Positions 1 to 8,270 of a stretch of DNA of 64,000 nucleotides are shown here, in pieces. Source of the DNA: Streptomyces galbus (GTDB lineage: Bacteria > Actinomycetota > Actinomycetes > Streptomycetales > Streptomycetaceae); assembly GCF_005280195.1 (NCBI RefSeq), contig NZ_SZPR01000019.1:62001-126000 (forward strand), in the 5' to 3' direction. The position numbers were made by a program, and so were the translations under genes. Every line of letters begins with the position of its first letter. Positions within the stretch are counted from its first letter, which is position 1. The notes under the pieces are model-generated. The model was not told the origin of the DNA, ran no database searches, and saw only the letters and a list, made by a program, of their open reading frames with translations.

Positions 1-41
1 ACCCGCGCGTCCCGGAGGACCGGGGCTTCCCCGCGCGGGCC

Positions 42-1025
42 GTGCGGGAAGCCCTGCTGGCCGAGGGTGCCGCGCCGGCCGACCGGGTGTTCAAGGGCAC
101 GGCCCACCTGAACACCGTGGTCCGTCTGCCCGGCGTCGCGCCCGTGGTCGTACGCCGCAAGCTCCCCGGTGTCTCCCGCAGGGAGCCCAAGTACCTCAGC
201 GAGCACGCGGTGTTGCAGGCGATCCACGAGTGCGGTGCCGAGGTCGCGGCACCGCGCGTCCTCGCCCTGGGCGAGAGCCATGGCGACGATCCCTTCGCCA
301 TCCAGACGTACGTCGGCGGTACGGACATCGACCAGCGGCCTCGGCATCCGGTCGACGGCCTGCTCCCGCACGAGGCGGACGGGCTCGTGGACCAGCTCTG
401 CGCCCTGACGCGGGTGGACTACAAGCGCGTCGACCCGACCGCCGGAGAGGGCGGCTTCTACCCGTGGCTCGTGGACGAGCTCGTCCACCTGGTACGGACG
501 TTGCCGAACGAGTCGAGCCAACTGGCCCGCACCCTCGGTCTCCCGGACCACGACCGGCTGCGCGAACTGCTGTCCCGCCATCAGGTCGCCCGCCGTCGCC
601 CCAGCCTGCTGCACGGCGACCTCAACCCCTGGAACCTGGTCCGCCGGGACGACCGCCTCGGCGTCACCATCATCGACTGGGAGATGGCGATCGTCGGCGA
701 CCCCCTGTACGACCTGGTGAGGCACATGCACCTCACCCCCACCCGGCGCGAGATCAGGGACCGCATGTTCCGCCGGTGGGAGAGCAGGCTGCCGCCCGAG
801 TGCACCCGCGACTGGCGCCGGGACCGGCGTGTCTACCGCTGGTTCGAACTCGTCCGATCGGCCTACATCGACCTCGACCGCCTGGTCACCGGGTCCGGCA
901 TGGACGCCCCGAACGTCCGGCGCGCGGTGGACTCGTACGCCCAGACCCTCGCCGCCGCCACCGCCGCCCTGGGTTTGCCCGTACCACGGACGGCCAATCC
1001 CCATCTTGCCGTCGCCCTCGCGTAG
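42..1025 (+). CDS. APH-family kinase, possibly 5'-incomplete
   Basis: Predicted cytoplasmic small-molecule kinase of the aminoglycoside phosphotransferase/choline kinase fold; the substrate cannot be read from sequence. The catalytic loop HGDLNPWNL begins at His191 and the metal-binding IIDWE has its Asp at residue 212, so the active site looks intact. The GTG at 42 has no clear ribosome binding site and the frame stays open to the window edge, so the true start may lie outside. Many members of this family in Streptomyces have no role in antibiotic resistance, so a resistance function should not be assumed. The next gene starts about 80 bp downstream on the same strand. Confidence 0.75.
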   Translation: MREALLAEGAAPADRVFKGTAHLNTVVRLPGVAPVVVRRKLPGVSRREPKYLSEHAVLQAIHECGAEVAAPRVLALGESHGDDPFAIQTYVGGTDIDQRPRHPVDGLLPHEADGLVDQLCALTRVDYKRVDPTAGEGGFYPWLVDELVHLVRTLPNESSQLARTLGLPDHDRLRELLSRHQVARRRPSLLHGDLNPWNLVRRDDRLGVTIIDWEMAIVGDPLYDLVRHMHLTPTRREIRDRMFRRWESRLPPECTRDWRRDRRVYRWFELVRSAYIDLDRLVTGSGMDAPNVRRAVDSYAQTLAAATAALGLPVPRTANPHLAVALA

Positions 1026-1103
1026 GGGGACCATGACAGGGCTCGACTCCGGTTCTTCCAGGGGCGCTTGACGTCCGCAGGACGTGGCGCGAGGGGGGGC
1101 GGC

Positions 1104-1991
1104 ATGTCCGTACGGGGGAGTGTGGCGACGGGCGATGCCGGCGTGGGAGACCGATTGCGCCGGTACCAGGACCGTCTGGAACCAGTGGTCACACGCGTCC
1201 TGTTGCTCGGCATCTTCGTCACCGGTCTGACCGCCCAGTTCATCAAGCCGGTCGGTGACGCCCTGGAGGGCAAGGCCTACCTCGGCGGCGCGCTGCTCAG
1301 CCTGGTCGGATACGTCCTCTACGACACGGTCAAGGACTTGTCGGTCTCCCTGCGACTGCCCAGCCGGGGGCAGGTCAACTCCCGGGAGCTGGGGCTGTTC
1401 GTGAGCGAGGCGTTCCGGGCGCGGACCGTGGACATCAGGTTCCTCGGCTACACGGGGGAGACCCTCTACAACGAGCTCTACCACCGCCTCGAAGGGCTGC
1501 TGGAGGACCCCGGGCCGACACGGCACGTCACCATCCGCGTGCTCGTCCCGGACTTCGGTCGGCCGATGACGGTGCCGTCACGCGTGGGCGAGGACGGTCG
1601 GCCGGTCGACGACCCGGACTTCCGCAAACGCCTCGAAGGCAAGTGCCAGGAGTTCGACGAGACGCTGTCCGGTCTCGCCGAGCGGCTCACGGCCGTCGGA
1701 CGGGTCAACGCCCACTGCGAGTACCGCCTCTATCCGGGTGTGCCGCGCGACAAGATCTGTGTCTTCAACCGGGAGATGGTGCTGCACGGGCTGTACGACG
1801 TGACGGCCCGCACCGTCCTGCGCAGCGCCGGCTCCGAGCACTACGACCCGAAGGGATACCGCACGGACCTCAATGTGTGGTCCCCGGAGGGCGTCGAGGG
1901 CTCCAAGACGGTCGTCGCCACGTGGAACAAGCACCTGGACGACCTGTGGACCCTCGCCTCGCCGCCGCCTTGGCGGGGACCCCGCCGCTGA
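1104..1991 (+). CDS. Two-TM membrane protein, unknown function
   Basis: A 295-residue protein with two predicted membrane segments near the N-terminus (about 31-47 and 59-75) followed by a soluble cytoplasmic domain of about 210 residues that I do not recognise. The ATG at 1104 is preferred over an upstream TTG at 1068 because a G-rich ribosome binding site (gagggggggc) lies just before it. The soluble part is rich in charged residues and contains RVLVPDFGRP and FNREMVLHGLYD, which do not match a family I can name. It could be a membrane-anchored effector or sensor; the only neighbours are a kinase and a TetR regulator. Confidence 0.6.
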   Translation: MSVRGSVATGDAGVGDRLRRYQDRLEPVVTRVLLLGIFVTGLTAQFIKPVGDALEGKAYLGGALLSLVGYVLYDTVKDLSVSLRLPSRGQVNSRELGLFVSEAFRARTVDIRFLGYTGETLYNELYHRLEGLLEDPGPTRHVTIRVLVPDFGRPMTVPSRVGEDGRPVDDPDFRKRLEGKCQEFDETLSGLAERLTAVGRVNAHCEYRLYPGVPRDKICVFNREMVLHGLYDVTARTVLRSAGSEHYDPKGYRTDLNVWSPEGVEGSKTVVATWNKHLDDLWTLASPPPWRGPRR

Positions 1992-2060
1992 ACCCCGAAC
2001 CGCGGGCGGCGCGAAGGACAGAACGGCTGCTCCCGGGCCCCGCTGCGTAGGCTCACCCCC

Positions 2061-2693
2061 GTGAGCGATGACCCGACGCGGGCCACGGGCCTGCGGGAGC
2101 GCAAGAAGCAGCGGATGTACGCGTCCGTGTCGGAGACGGCCATCCGGCTCTTCCTGGAGCGCGGTTTCGACGCCGTGTCCGTCGCCGAGGTGGCCGCCGC
2201 GGCGGAGATCTCCAAGCCGACGCTGTTCCGGTACTTCCCGGCCAAGGAGGACCTGGTCCTGTACCGGATCGCCGACCACGAGCGGGAGGCGGCGCGGGTC
2301 GTCGAGGCCGCGCCGGACGTGCCGCCCCTGCGGGCCCTGCGCCGCCACTTCCTCGAACGGCTCGCCGCCGACGACCCCGTCACCGGCCTCAACGACCACC
2401 CCCAGGTCGTCGCCTTCCACTCCCTGGTCTACGGCACCCCGTCCCTGGTCGCCCGCATGTACCGCCACCTCGAACGCTCCGAGGCCGCGCTGGCCGAGGC
2501 CCTCGGCGGCGACCTGGAGTCCCGGCTCGCGGCCGGGCAGGTCGTCGCGGTGCAGCGCATCCTCGCCGAGGAGAACTTCCGGCGCGTCGCCGCGGGCGAG
2601 CCGGTGGACGCCGTACGGCCGGACGCCGTAGCAGCGGCGGAACGGGCCTTCGGCCTGCTGGAGGAGGGGCTGCGGCGGTTCGCCTCCGCGTAG
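2061..2693 (+). CDS. TetR-family transcriptional regulator
   Basis: A 210-residue one-component repressor. The N-terminal TetR helix-turn-helix is clear: RLFLERGFDAVSVAEVAA followed by ISKPTLFRYFPAKEDL (about residues 28-70). The C-terminal ligand-binding half resembles the Streptomyces type that ends in a MftR-like helical bundle. The start is a GTG with only a short leader. It lies 105 bp upstream of helR on the same strand, and a perfect short palindrome sits between them, so it may regulate helR or itself. The ligand is unknown. Confidence 0.85.
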   Translation: MSDDPTRATGLRERKKQRMYASVSETAIRLFLERGFDAVSVAEVAAAAEISKPTLFRYFPAKEDLVLYRIADHEREAARVVEAAPDVPPLRALRRHFLERLAADDPVTGLNDHPQVVAFHSLVYGTPSLVARMYRHLERSEAALAEALGGDLESRLAAGQVVAVQRILAEENFRRVAAGEPVDAVRPDAVAAAERAFGLLEEGLRRFASA

Positions 2694-2759
2694 GGGCAGG
2701 CAGGGCGGGGGTCGAGCCGGGCGCCGTCACGGGGACGCCCCAGTGAGTCGCAGTAAAAA

Positions 2760-2776
2760 ACGTTACTCGGTAACGT
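2760..2776. promoter_or_regulatory. Palindrome ACGTTAC-TCG-GTAACGT upstream of helR, candidate operator
   Basis: Perfect 7-bp inverted repeats with a 3-bp spacer, ending 21 bp before the ATG of helR, followed by a possible -10 (tatcct). The core TTAC-N3-GTAA has the size and symmetry of a TetR-family operator, and a TetR gene ends 66 bp upstream. Assignment to that regulator is inference. Confidence 0.5.
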
Positions 2777-2797
2777 AATCCGGCGTATCCTCGGCGC

Positions 2798-4942
2798 ATG
2801 ACCGACTCCGCCGCCCCTGCCTCCAGCCCCTCCCACGACACTCGACACGAGGCCGCCCGGCACGTCGATCACGACCTCCACCCCCAGCTCCACCGTGAGC
2901 GCGCCCACCACGACCGCTGCCGCGCCGCCCTCGCCGCCATGGTCGCCGGCGCCCAGGAGCAGGTCGTCATCGGCGAGGACGTCTCCGCCTCCGGTGCCGA
3001 CGCCGAGGTCCTCGGCCGCCGCCTCCGCAGCCACGCCAAAGCGCTGCGCGAACTGCCCGAGGGCCCGTTGTTCTTCGGCCGGCTGGACTTCGGCGACGAG
3101 GGCCCGGGAGCCGGTCTGGGCGGGCTGCACATCGGGCGCCTGCGCATCGGGGAGCACCCGGCCGCCCCGCCGCTCGTCGTCGACTGGCGCGCCCCCGTCT
3201 CCCGCGCCTTCTACCAGGCGAGCGCCGGTGACCCGCAGGGCGTCGTCGTCCGCCGCCGGTTCGGCTGGGCGCCGGGCAGCCGGGGTGACTCAGCCGACCT
3301 CACCGGGTTCGAGGACGAGCACCTGGGCGCACGCGCGGGGGAGGGCCCGGCCACCTCCCGGCCGGCCGCCGCCCCGAGCGCGCTGCTCGCCCAGGAGATC
3401 GAACGCCCCCGCGTCGGCCCCATGCGGGACATCGCCGCCACCATCCAGCCCGAGCAGGACGACCTCGTGCGGGGCGGCCTCGGCGACACCGTGTGCGTCC
3501 AGGGCGCCCCCGGCACCGGCAAGACCGCCGTGGGCCTGCACCGCGCCGCCTACCTCCTCTACACCCACCCCCAGCGCATCCACCGCGGCGGCCTGCTCGT
3601 CCTCGGCCCGCACCGCGCCTTCCTCTCCTACATCGCCGAGGTCCTGCCCTCCCTCGGCGAGACGGGCGTACGGCAGTCGACCCTGCACGACGAGATCGCC
3701 CGCCACCCGGTGACCGGCACCGACAGCGACCTGGCCGCGGGCGTCAAGCACGACGCCCGGATGGCGGAGGTGCTGCGCCGGGCGCTCCACGCACGCGTGA
3801 GCGCCGACCGCGCGACCGGCCTCGTCATCGCCGAGGACTCCTACCGGTGGCGCGTCACACGCGACGAACTCGCCGCGATCGTCGCGGGGGTGCGCGCCGA
3901 GGAGCCGCCGTACGCGATCGGGCGGGAGCGGGTGCGGGCCCGGATCGTGCGGCGGATCCAGGACCAGGCCGAGCGCCGGGCCGGGCCGCGCCCCGCCTCC
4001 TGGGTGCGGCGCGTCGAGCGGGCACGGGTGGTGAGCGCCTGCGTGGAGGCCGTCTGGCCGAAGGTGCGGCCGGAGGAGATCGTCGCCGAACTGTTCATCG
4101 ACCGCGAGGCGTTGGCGTCGGCGGCCGAGGGCCTGCTCGACCCGGCCGAGCAGGCATCGCTGCGCCCGCCGCGTCCCCCGCGCTCCTGGAAGTCCGTGCG
4201 CTGGACGGCCGCCGACCAGGTGCTGCTCGACGAGGTCGCCGGACTGATCGACCACCCGGAGGGCTACGGCCATGTCGTGGTCGACGAGGCGCAGGACCTC
4301 TCCCCGATGGAGTGCCGGGCCATCGCCCGCCGGGTCCGCTTCGGCTCCCTCACCGTCCTCGGCGACCTGGCCCAGGGCACGACCCCGTGGGCCGCGCGGT
4401 CCTGGCCGGTGCAGATGGCCCACCTCGGCCGGCCCGGGGCGCCCGTCGTCCCCCTCACCACGGGCTTCCGGGTGCCGGCCGCAGTGGCAGGCCTCGCCAA
4501 CCGGCTCCTCGCCCACCTCGACGTGGACGTACCGCCCGCGCGGTCCCTGCGCACGGACGGCGAACTGCGCCTGCGCCGCGCGGACGGCGACTTGCTCACC
4601 GCGGTCACCGACGCGGTGCGCGAGGCCCTGGGCCGCGAGGGCTCCGTCGGCGTCGTCACGGCGGACGCCCACACGGACGGGGTCCGCCGCGCCCTCGCGG
4701 CGGCCGGCATCGCGACGTCCGGGCCGGAGACCACCGCGGACCGGGTGACCGTGGTCCCCGCGAGCGTGGTGAAGGGCCTGGAGTACGACCACGTCGTCGC
4801 CGTGGAGCCGGCGGCGATCGCGGAGACCCGCCCCCGTGGGCTGCACCGGCTGTACGTGGTGCTCACGCGCGCGGTGTCGCGGCTGGACGTGGTGTACGCG
4901 CGGGGGCTGCCGTGGGAGGAGGCGGAGGGGCTGCCCATCTGA
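2798..4942 (+). CDS. helR: HelD/HelR-type RNA polymerase recycling ATPase
   Basis: A 714-residue UvrD-like superfamily 1 ATPase that by family knowledge removes RNA polymerase from DNA and recycles it; actinobacterial HelR proteins also give tolerance to rifampicin by displacing the drug. Visible motifs: Walker A GAPGTGKTAV at about residues 235-244, Walker B VVVDEAQDLSP at about 492-502, GDLAQGTTPWA (motif III), VVKGLEYDHVV near 655 and LYVVLTRAVSRL near 685. The N-terminal 100 residues are the charged helical arm expected to enter the secondary channel. Length fits the family. It is monocistronic, with a palindromic candidate operator upstream. I do not see a rifampicin-associated element in the short promoter region. 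Confidence 0.85.
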   Translation: MTDSAAPASSPSHDTRHEAARHVDHDLHPQLHRERAHHDRCRAALAAMVAGAQEQVVIGEDVSASGADAEVLGRRLRSHAKALRELPEGPLFFGRLDFGDEGPGAGLGGLHIGRLRIGEHPAAPPLVVDWRAPVSRAFYQASAGDPQGVVVRRRFGWAPGSRGDSADLTGFEDEHLGARAGEGPATSRPAAAPSALLAQEIERPRVGPMRDIAATIQPEQDDLVRGGLGDTVCVQGAPGTGKTAVGLHRAAYLLYTHPQRIHRGGLLVLGPHRAFLSYIAEVLPSLGETGVRQSTLHDEIARHPVTGTDSDLAAGVKHDARMAEVLRRALHARVSADRATGLVIAEDSYRWRVTRDELAAIVAGVRAEEPPYAIGRERVRARIVRRIQDQAERRAGPRPASWVRRVERARVVSACVEAVWPKVRPEEIVAELFIDREALASAAEGLLDPAEQASLRPPRPPRSWKSVRWTAADQVLLDEVAGLIDHPEGYGHVVVDEAQDLSPMECRAIARRVRFGSLTVLGDLAQGTTPWAARSWPVQMAHLGRPGAPVVPLTTGFRVPAAVAGLANRLLAHLDVDVPPARSLRTDGELRLRRADGDLLTAVTDAVREALGREGSVGVVTADAHTDGVRRALAAAGIATSGPETTADRVTVVPASVVKGLEYDHVVAVEPAAIAETRPRGLHRLYVVLTRAVSRLDVVYARGLPWEEAEGLPI

Positions 4943-5019
4943 GGCGTACAGGACAAAACCCGGTCGAGGGGCGAAGAAAACGATCACTGTACGACCGCAC
5001 ACCGCACTACGGTCGCCCC

Positions 5020-5661
5020 ATGACGACCCCTGCCGCGGAACCCGACGCCCACCCCTTCACCCGGCTCCCCACCACGACGCTCGCCGACCTCCTCGGCCGG
5101 GCGCGGGTCATGGACACCGGCATCCGTCCGCTGTGGGGTCCGGGCCCCCGGCTCGCCGGACCGGCGTTCACCGTGCGCTGCCCGCCCGGCGACAACCTGA
5201 TGCTGCACGCCGCGATCCACCGCGCCCCGGCCGGCTCGGTGGTCGTGGTGGAGTCGGGCGACCTGGAGTACGCACTGGCCGGCGGAAACGTCTGCGCGGT
5301 CGCCCAGCGCCGGGGCATCGCCGGGTTCGTCCTGGACGGGCTGATCCGCGACCTGGCGGAGACCCGGGAGGCCGGCTTCCCGGTGTACGCCCGGGGCGTC
5401 GTCCCCATCCCCGGCGCGAAGGCGGAGGTCCGCCCCCTGAACGAGCCGGTCCACTGCGGCGGGGTCCGCGTGGAGCCGGGGGACGTGGTGGTCGCCGACG
5501 AGGAGGGCGTGGTGGTCGTCCCGTCCGCCGACACGGAAGCGGTCCGCACCGCGGCCGAGGCCCGCCTGCGCGAGGAGGCCACCCAGACCCTGGACGACTG
5601 GGAGACCTCCCACCGCACCCGCATCGACGCACTCCTGGCGAAGGGAGGCTTCCACGACTGA
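5020..5661 (+). CDS. RraA-like / HMG aldolase-fold protein
   Basis: A 213-residue protein of the RraA-like family, which includes 4-hydroxy-4-methyl-2-oxoglutarate/4-carboxy-4-hydroxy-2-oxoadipate aldolases and was long misnamed dimethylmenaquinone methyltransferase. The diagnostic core is present: AGGNVCAVAQRRGIAGFVLD followed by GLIRDLAE with the conserved Arg-Asp pair, then FPVYARG. The C-terminus carries DEEGVVVVP, typical of the group. The frame is open far upstream of this gene but the ATG at 5020 gives the normal N-terminus. Enzyme versus RNase E regulator cannot be decided; Streptomyces paralogs are usually taken as aldolases. Confidence 0.75.
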   Translation: MTTPAAEPDAHPFTRLPTTTLADLLGRARVMDTGIRPLWGPGPRLAGPAFTVRCPPGDNLMLHAAIHRAPAGSVVVVESGDLEYALAGGNVCAVAQRRGIAGFVLDGLIRDLAETREAGFPVYARGVVPIPGAKAEVRPLNEPVHCGGVRVEPGDVVVADEEGVVVVPSADTEAVRTAAEARLREEATQTLDDWETSHRTRIDALLAKGGFHD

Positions 5662-5672
5662 CCCTGGACCCG

Positions 5673-5735
5673 ATGACGACACTGCTCTTCCTGGACATCG
5701 ACGGCACGCTGATCCCGTTCGGCGGGTCTACGTGA
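5673..5735 (+). pseudogene. Truncated HAD-family phosphatase, N-terminal stub only
   Basis: Twenty codons starting 11 bp after the RraA-like gene encode MTTLLFLDIDGTLIPFGGST and then stop. This is the unmistakable HAD motif I (DxDGT) plus the first residues of a hydrolase; motifs II-IV are missing. The stub runs 8 bp into the 3' end of the convergent GNAT gene, which suggests that a deletion fused the start of the HAD gene to that region. It cannot make an active enzyme. Confidence 0.75.
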
Positions 5736-6612
5736 AGTCGTACGCCCCCCAGTCGGTGGCCGCGCGGTAACCCAGGCGCTGGTACAGGGCATTGCTCGTC
5801 GGGTTGGAGCGGTCCGCGAACAGGACGACGTCCTGGGCGCCCGCCGCGAGGGCGGCCCGGGTCACCTCGGTCACCGCGGCGGCCGCGTAGCCGTGTCCAC
5901 GCAGGTGGGGCGGAGTGTAGACGATGTCCACCTGGATCTGGCCGCCGATCAGGGGGTTCATGCCGGCGACGGAGACCGGGGTGCCGTCCGGGGTCTCCCA
6001 GAGGGTGTAGCGCTTGTCGGCGAAGCGGGTGCGTGGCCAGGACGCGGCGTCGGTCGGCGCGGCCTCGCCGACCGCCCGGGCGAACTCGCCGCACCAGTGC
6101 ATGACCTCTTCCAGGTCCTGCTCGCCCAGCACGCGGCCGCGGCCCGCCGGCATCGGCTCGGGCGGGGTCAGGGTGCCCAGCCGGTACAGCCGCACCCGGA
6201 CGTCCCGCGGCTCCGGCCTCGTCCCGGTCTGCCGCCGCCAGGCATCGGCGAACGCGGTGGCCGTGTCCTGGTCCGCGCTGACCGAGCGCGGCGCGTGCCC
6301 GAGGGCGGCCAGCCGGGCGGCGAGGGCGTCGGCCTGCGGGGGCGTGAGCGGGGAGAGGCCGAGCGAGCCGGGCGGGAGCAGGTAGAAGGTCCCGCGCACC
6401 TGCCCGCCCTGCTCCAGGAAGCCGAAGGAGGGAGTCCCGGGCCCGAACGCCCCCACCCCGCGCACCCGTACGCGCTCGGCCCACGTCGACTGCATGACGT
6501 GCACCCCGGGCCGCCCCCGCAGGAACTCCCCGGCCCGCCGGAGGAACTCCCCGACGTCGTCCACGAGGTGCCAGTGGTCCGGGGCGACGGGGCGTGAGTC
6601 ATCGGCGCGCAT
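5728..6612 (-). CDS. GNAT-family N-acetyltransferase
   Basis: A 294-residue protein whose C-terminal half is a GNAT domain. The acetyl-CoA pyrophosphate-binding motif A appears as VYTPPHLRGHGYAAAAV (about residues 230-247) and motif B as SNPTSNALYQRLGYR near the C-terminus. The N-terminal half is a degenerate GNAT-like region (FGFLEQGGQVRGTFYLLPPG), as in two-domain Streptomyces acetyltransferases. The substrate is unknown. Its stop overlaps the HAD stub on the other strand. Confidence 0.8.
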   Translation of the reverse strand: MRADDSRPVAPDHWHLVDDVGEFLRRAGEFLRGRPGVHVMQSTWAERVRVRGVGAFGPGTPSFGFLEQGGQVRGTFYLLPPGSLGLSPLTPPQADALAARLAALGHAPRSVSADQDTATAFADAWRRQTGTRPEPRDVRVRLYRLGTLTPPEPMPAGRGRVLGEQDLEEVMHWCGEFARAVGEAAPTDAASWPRTRFADKRYTLWETPDGTPVSVAGMNPLIGGQIQVDIVYTPPHLRGHGYAAAAVTEVTRAALAAGAQDVVLFADRSNPTSNALYQRLGYRAATDWGAYDFT

Positions 6613-6729
6613 GCCTCATCGTTTCCGATGCGCTGGTCGTGGGGGGGGCGGATACGGGCCACCCCGGGGCCGGGGCCGGGGCCCAGTCCGAGGGGGCTCC
6701 TTCGCCCTCCCGGGTGGCGTGACACACTC

Positions 6730-6760
6730 TTGCTAGCGAATGCTTGCAATTGTTAGCGGG
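6730..6760. promoter_or_regulatory. Repeated TGYTAGCRAA-type motif upstream of XRE gene
   Basis: Three 10-bp units in tandem at 6731-6760 (TGCTAGCGAA, TGCTTGCAAT, TGTTAGCGGG), starting 49 bp before the ATG. The first two units also form an imperfect palindrome, TTGCTAGC-GAAT-GCTTGCAA. One-helical-turn spacing on the same DNA face fits cooperative binding of a small HTH protein, most simply autoregulation by the XRE protein that follows. Confidence 0.5.
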
Positions 6761-6779
6761 GCTGGGGCAGGCTGGAGGC

Positions 6780-7349
6780 ATGGCATCGCTCAACGTCGGC
6801 AACCTCGGTGAGTACCTGCGCGAGCAGCGGCGCAACGCCCAGCTCTCGCTCAGGCAGCTCGCCGACGCCGCCGGGGTGTCGAATCCGTACCTGAGCCAGA
6901 TCGAGCGCGGGCTGCGCAAGCCGAGCGCGGAGGTGTTGCAGCAGGTCGCCAAGGCGCTGCGGATCTCCGCCGAGACGCTGTACGTGCGGGCCGGGATCCT
7001 CGACGCCGAGCGCGACCGCGACGAGGTCGAGACGCGCGCCGCAATCCTCGCCGACCCGACGCTCACCGAGCAGCAGAAGCGGGCGCTGCTCCAGATCTAC
7101 GAGTCGTTCCGCAAGGAGAACGGCTTCGACATCGACACCCGCAGCGAGCGCCACGCCGACGCCCCGCCCCCCGGGCGCGTCGACGGCACCGCCGTGCACC
7201 GCGGTCGTACCGTCGGCGAGGACGGCCCACGCGGCCGGCTCGACGGGCACGGCGAGCACGACACGCACGACACGCACGACACGCACGACGAACACGGCCC
7301 GCACGGTGGTTACGGCGACGACGCCGATCCGCGGCGGACGGCCGGTTGA
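6780..7349 (+). CDS. XRE-family regulator with His-rich tail
   Basis: A 189-residue regulator with an N-terminal XRE helix-turn-helix (LGEYLREQRRNAQLSLRQLA ... VSNPYLSQIERGLRKPSAEVL, about residues 9-50). A helical middle follows, then a disordered C-terminal tail with four tandem His-Asp-Thr/Glu units encoded by 9-bp repeats around 7257-7290. The ATG at 6780 follows gctggaggc and removes an unlikely leader. The next gene (HbhA-like) starts 104 bp downstream and may be co-transcribed. The His/Asp-rich tail could bind metal, but it may also simply be low-complexity sequence created by repeat slippage. Confidence 0.85.
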   Translation: MASLNVGNLGEYLREQRRNAQLSLRQLADAAGVSNPYLSQIERGLRKPSAEVLQQVAKALRISAETLYVRAGILDAERDRDEVETRAAILADPTLTEQQKRALLQIYESFRKENGFDIDTRSERHADAPPPGRVDGTAVHRGRTVGEDGPRGRLDGHGEHDTHDTHDTHDEHGPHGGYGDDADPRRTAG

Positions 7350-7453
7350 CCGGTCCAGGGGACCGACCGCCCGGCCGCGGAACGACACCACCCCCAGCCG
7401 ACCACGACGACCACGACGACCGCGCGTCACGCGCCCAAGGGAGGACCCTCACC

Positions 7454-8125
7454 ATGGCCATCACCGACGACCTGCGCAAGACCCTCAGCGACCCCACGCC
7501 GCTCTACTTCGCCGCCGGCACCGCCGATCTGGCGCTGCAGCAGGCCAAGAAGGTGCCCGGCCTGGTGGAGCAGCTCCGCGTCGAGGCCCCGGCCCGCTTC
7601 GAGGCCGTGCGCAACACCGACCCCAAGGACGTCCAGGAGAAGGCCGCCGCCCGCGCCAAGGAGGCCCAGGAGACCCTGCAGAGCAGGGTCACCGAGTTCT
7701 TCTCCTCCCTCGACGGCGACCTGAAGAAGCTGGGCGAGTCCGCCCAGGACCTCGCCCTGCGCAGCGTCGGCGTCGCCGCCGAGTACGCCGTCAAGGCCCG
7801 CGAGACCTACGAGAAGGTCGCCGAGCACGGCGAGCAGGCCGTGCGGCAGTGGCGCGGCGAGGCCGCCGAGGGCATCGAGAACATCGCCGGGGGCATCGAG
7901 AGCGTCGCCGACGGCGTGGAGAACTTCGCCGTCGCCGTCGAGTCGGACGCCGAGCCCAAGCCGCAGCCCGTCACCGTCCAGGACGAGGGCGGCACGGCCG
8001 GCCCGGCCACCGCCACGCCCACCGCCGCGTCCGCCTCGGCCAAGAAGACCCCGGCCGCCAAGAAGACCCCGGCGCCCCGCCGGACGACGACCACCGACAA
8101 GAAGACGCCCCCGCCCGCCAAGTGA
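7454..8125 (+). CDS. HbhA-like protein with Lys/Ala/Pro-rich tail
   Basis: A 223-residue protein resembling heparin-binding haemagglutinin (HbhA) homologs of actinobacteria. It has a long amphipathic helical region (about residues 1-155, coiled-coil-like, rich in Ala, Glu and Lys) and a C-terminal tail with repeated KKTPAAKKTPAP motifs. In mycobacteria HbhA is a surface adhesin; in Streptomyces the role is not established and the Lys/Ala/Pro tail could instead bind DNA or polyanions. There is no signal peptide. The start at 7454 has an excellent ribosome binding site (aagggagg). A strong hairpin terminator follows. Confidence 0.7.
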   Translation: MAITDDLRKTLSDPTPLYFAAGTADLALQQAKKVPGLVEQLRVEAPARFEAVRNTDPKDVQEKAAARAKEAQETLQSRVTEFFSSLDGDLKKLGESAQDLALRSVGVAAEYAVKARETYEKVAEHGEQAVRQWRGEAAEGIENIAGGIESVADGVENFAVAVESDAEPKPQPVTVQDEGGTAGPATATPTAASASAKKTPAAKKTPAPRRTTTTDKKTPPPAK

Positions 8126-8149
8126 CCCCGACGCGGGCGGCACACGGAT

Positions 8150-8188
8150 CGGGCCGGCACTCCGGGCACTCCCGGAGCGTCCGGCCCG
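8150..8188 (+). terminator. Two-tier hairpin terminator after HbhA-like gene
   Basis: Outer arms CGGGCCGG / CCGGCCCG enclose an inner hairpin CTCCGGG-CACT-CCCGGAG, 25 bp after the stop codon. Typical GC-rich Streptomyces terminator without a long U-tract. Confidence 0.75.
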
Positions 8189-8270
8189 TTCTCCTGGTGG
8201 ACCGTCCCGATCGCGGTGGCGGTGACATGGTTTGCGGGTACGGTGACCGCGTAAGGACGCGCCGAGTCGG

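Noticed and set aside
3290..5002. 570-codon minus-strand frame
   Set aside because: Antisense to helR, His/Arg/Gly-rich, no motif.
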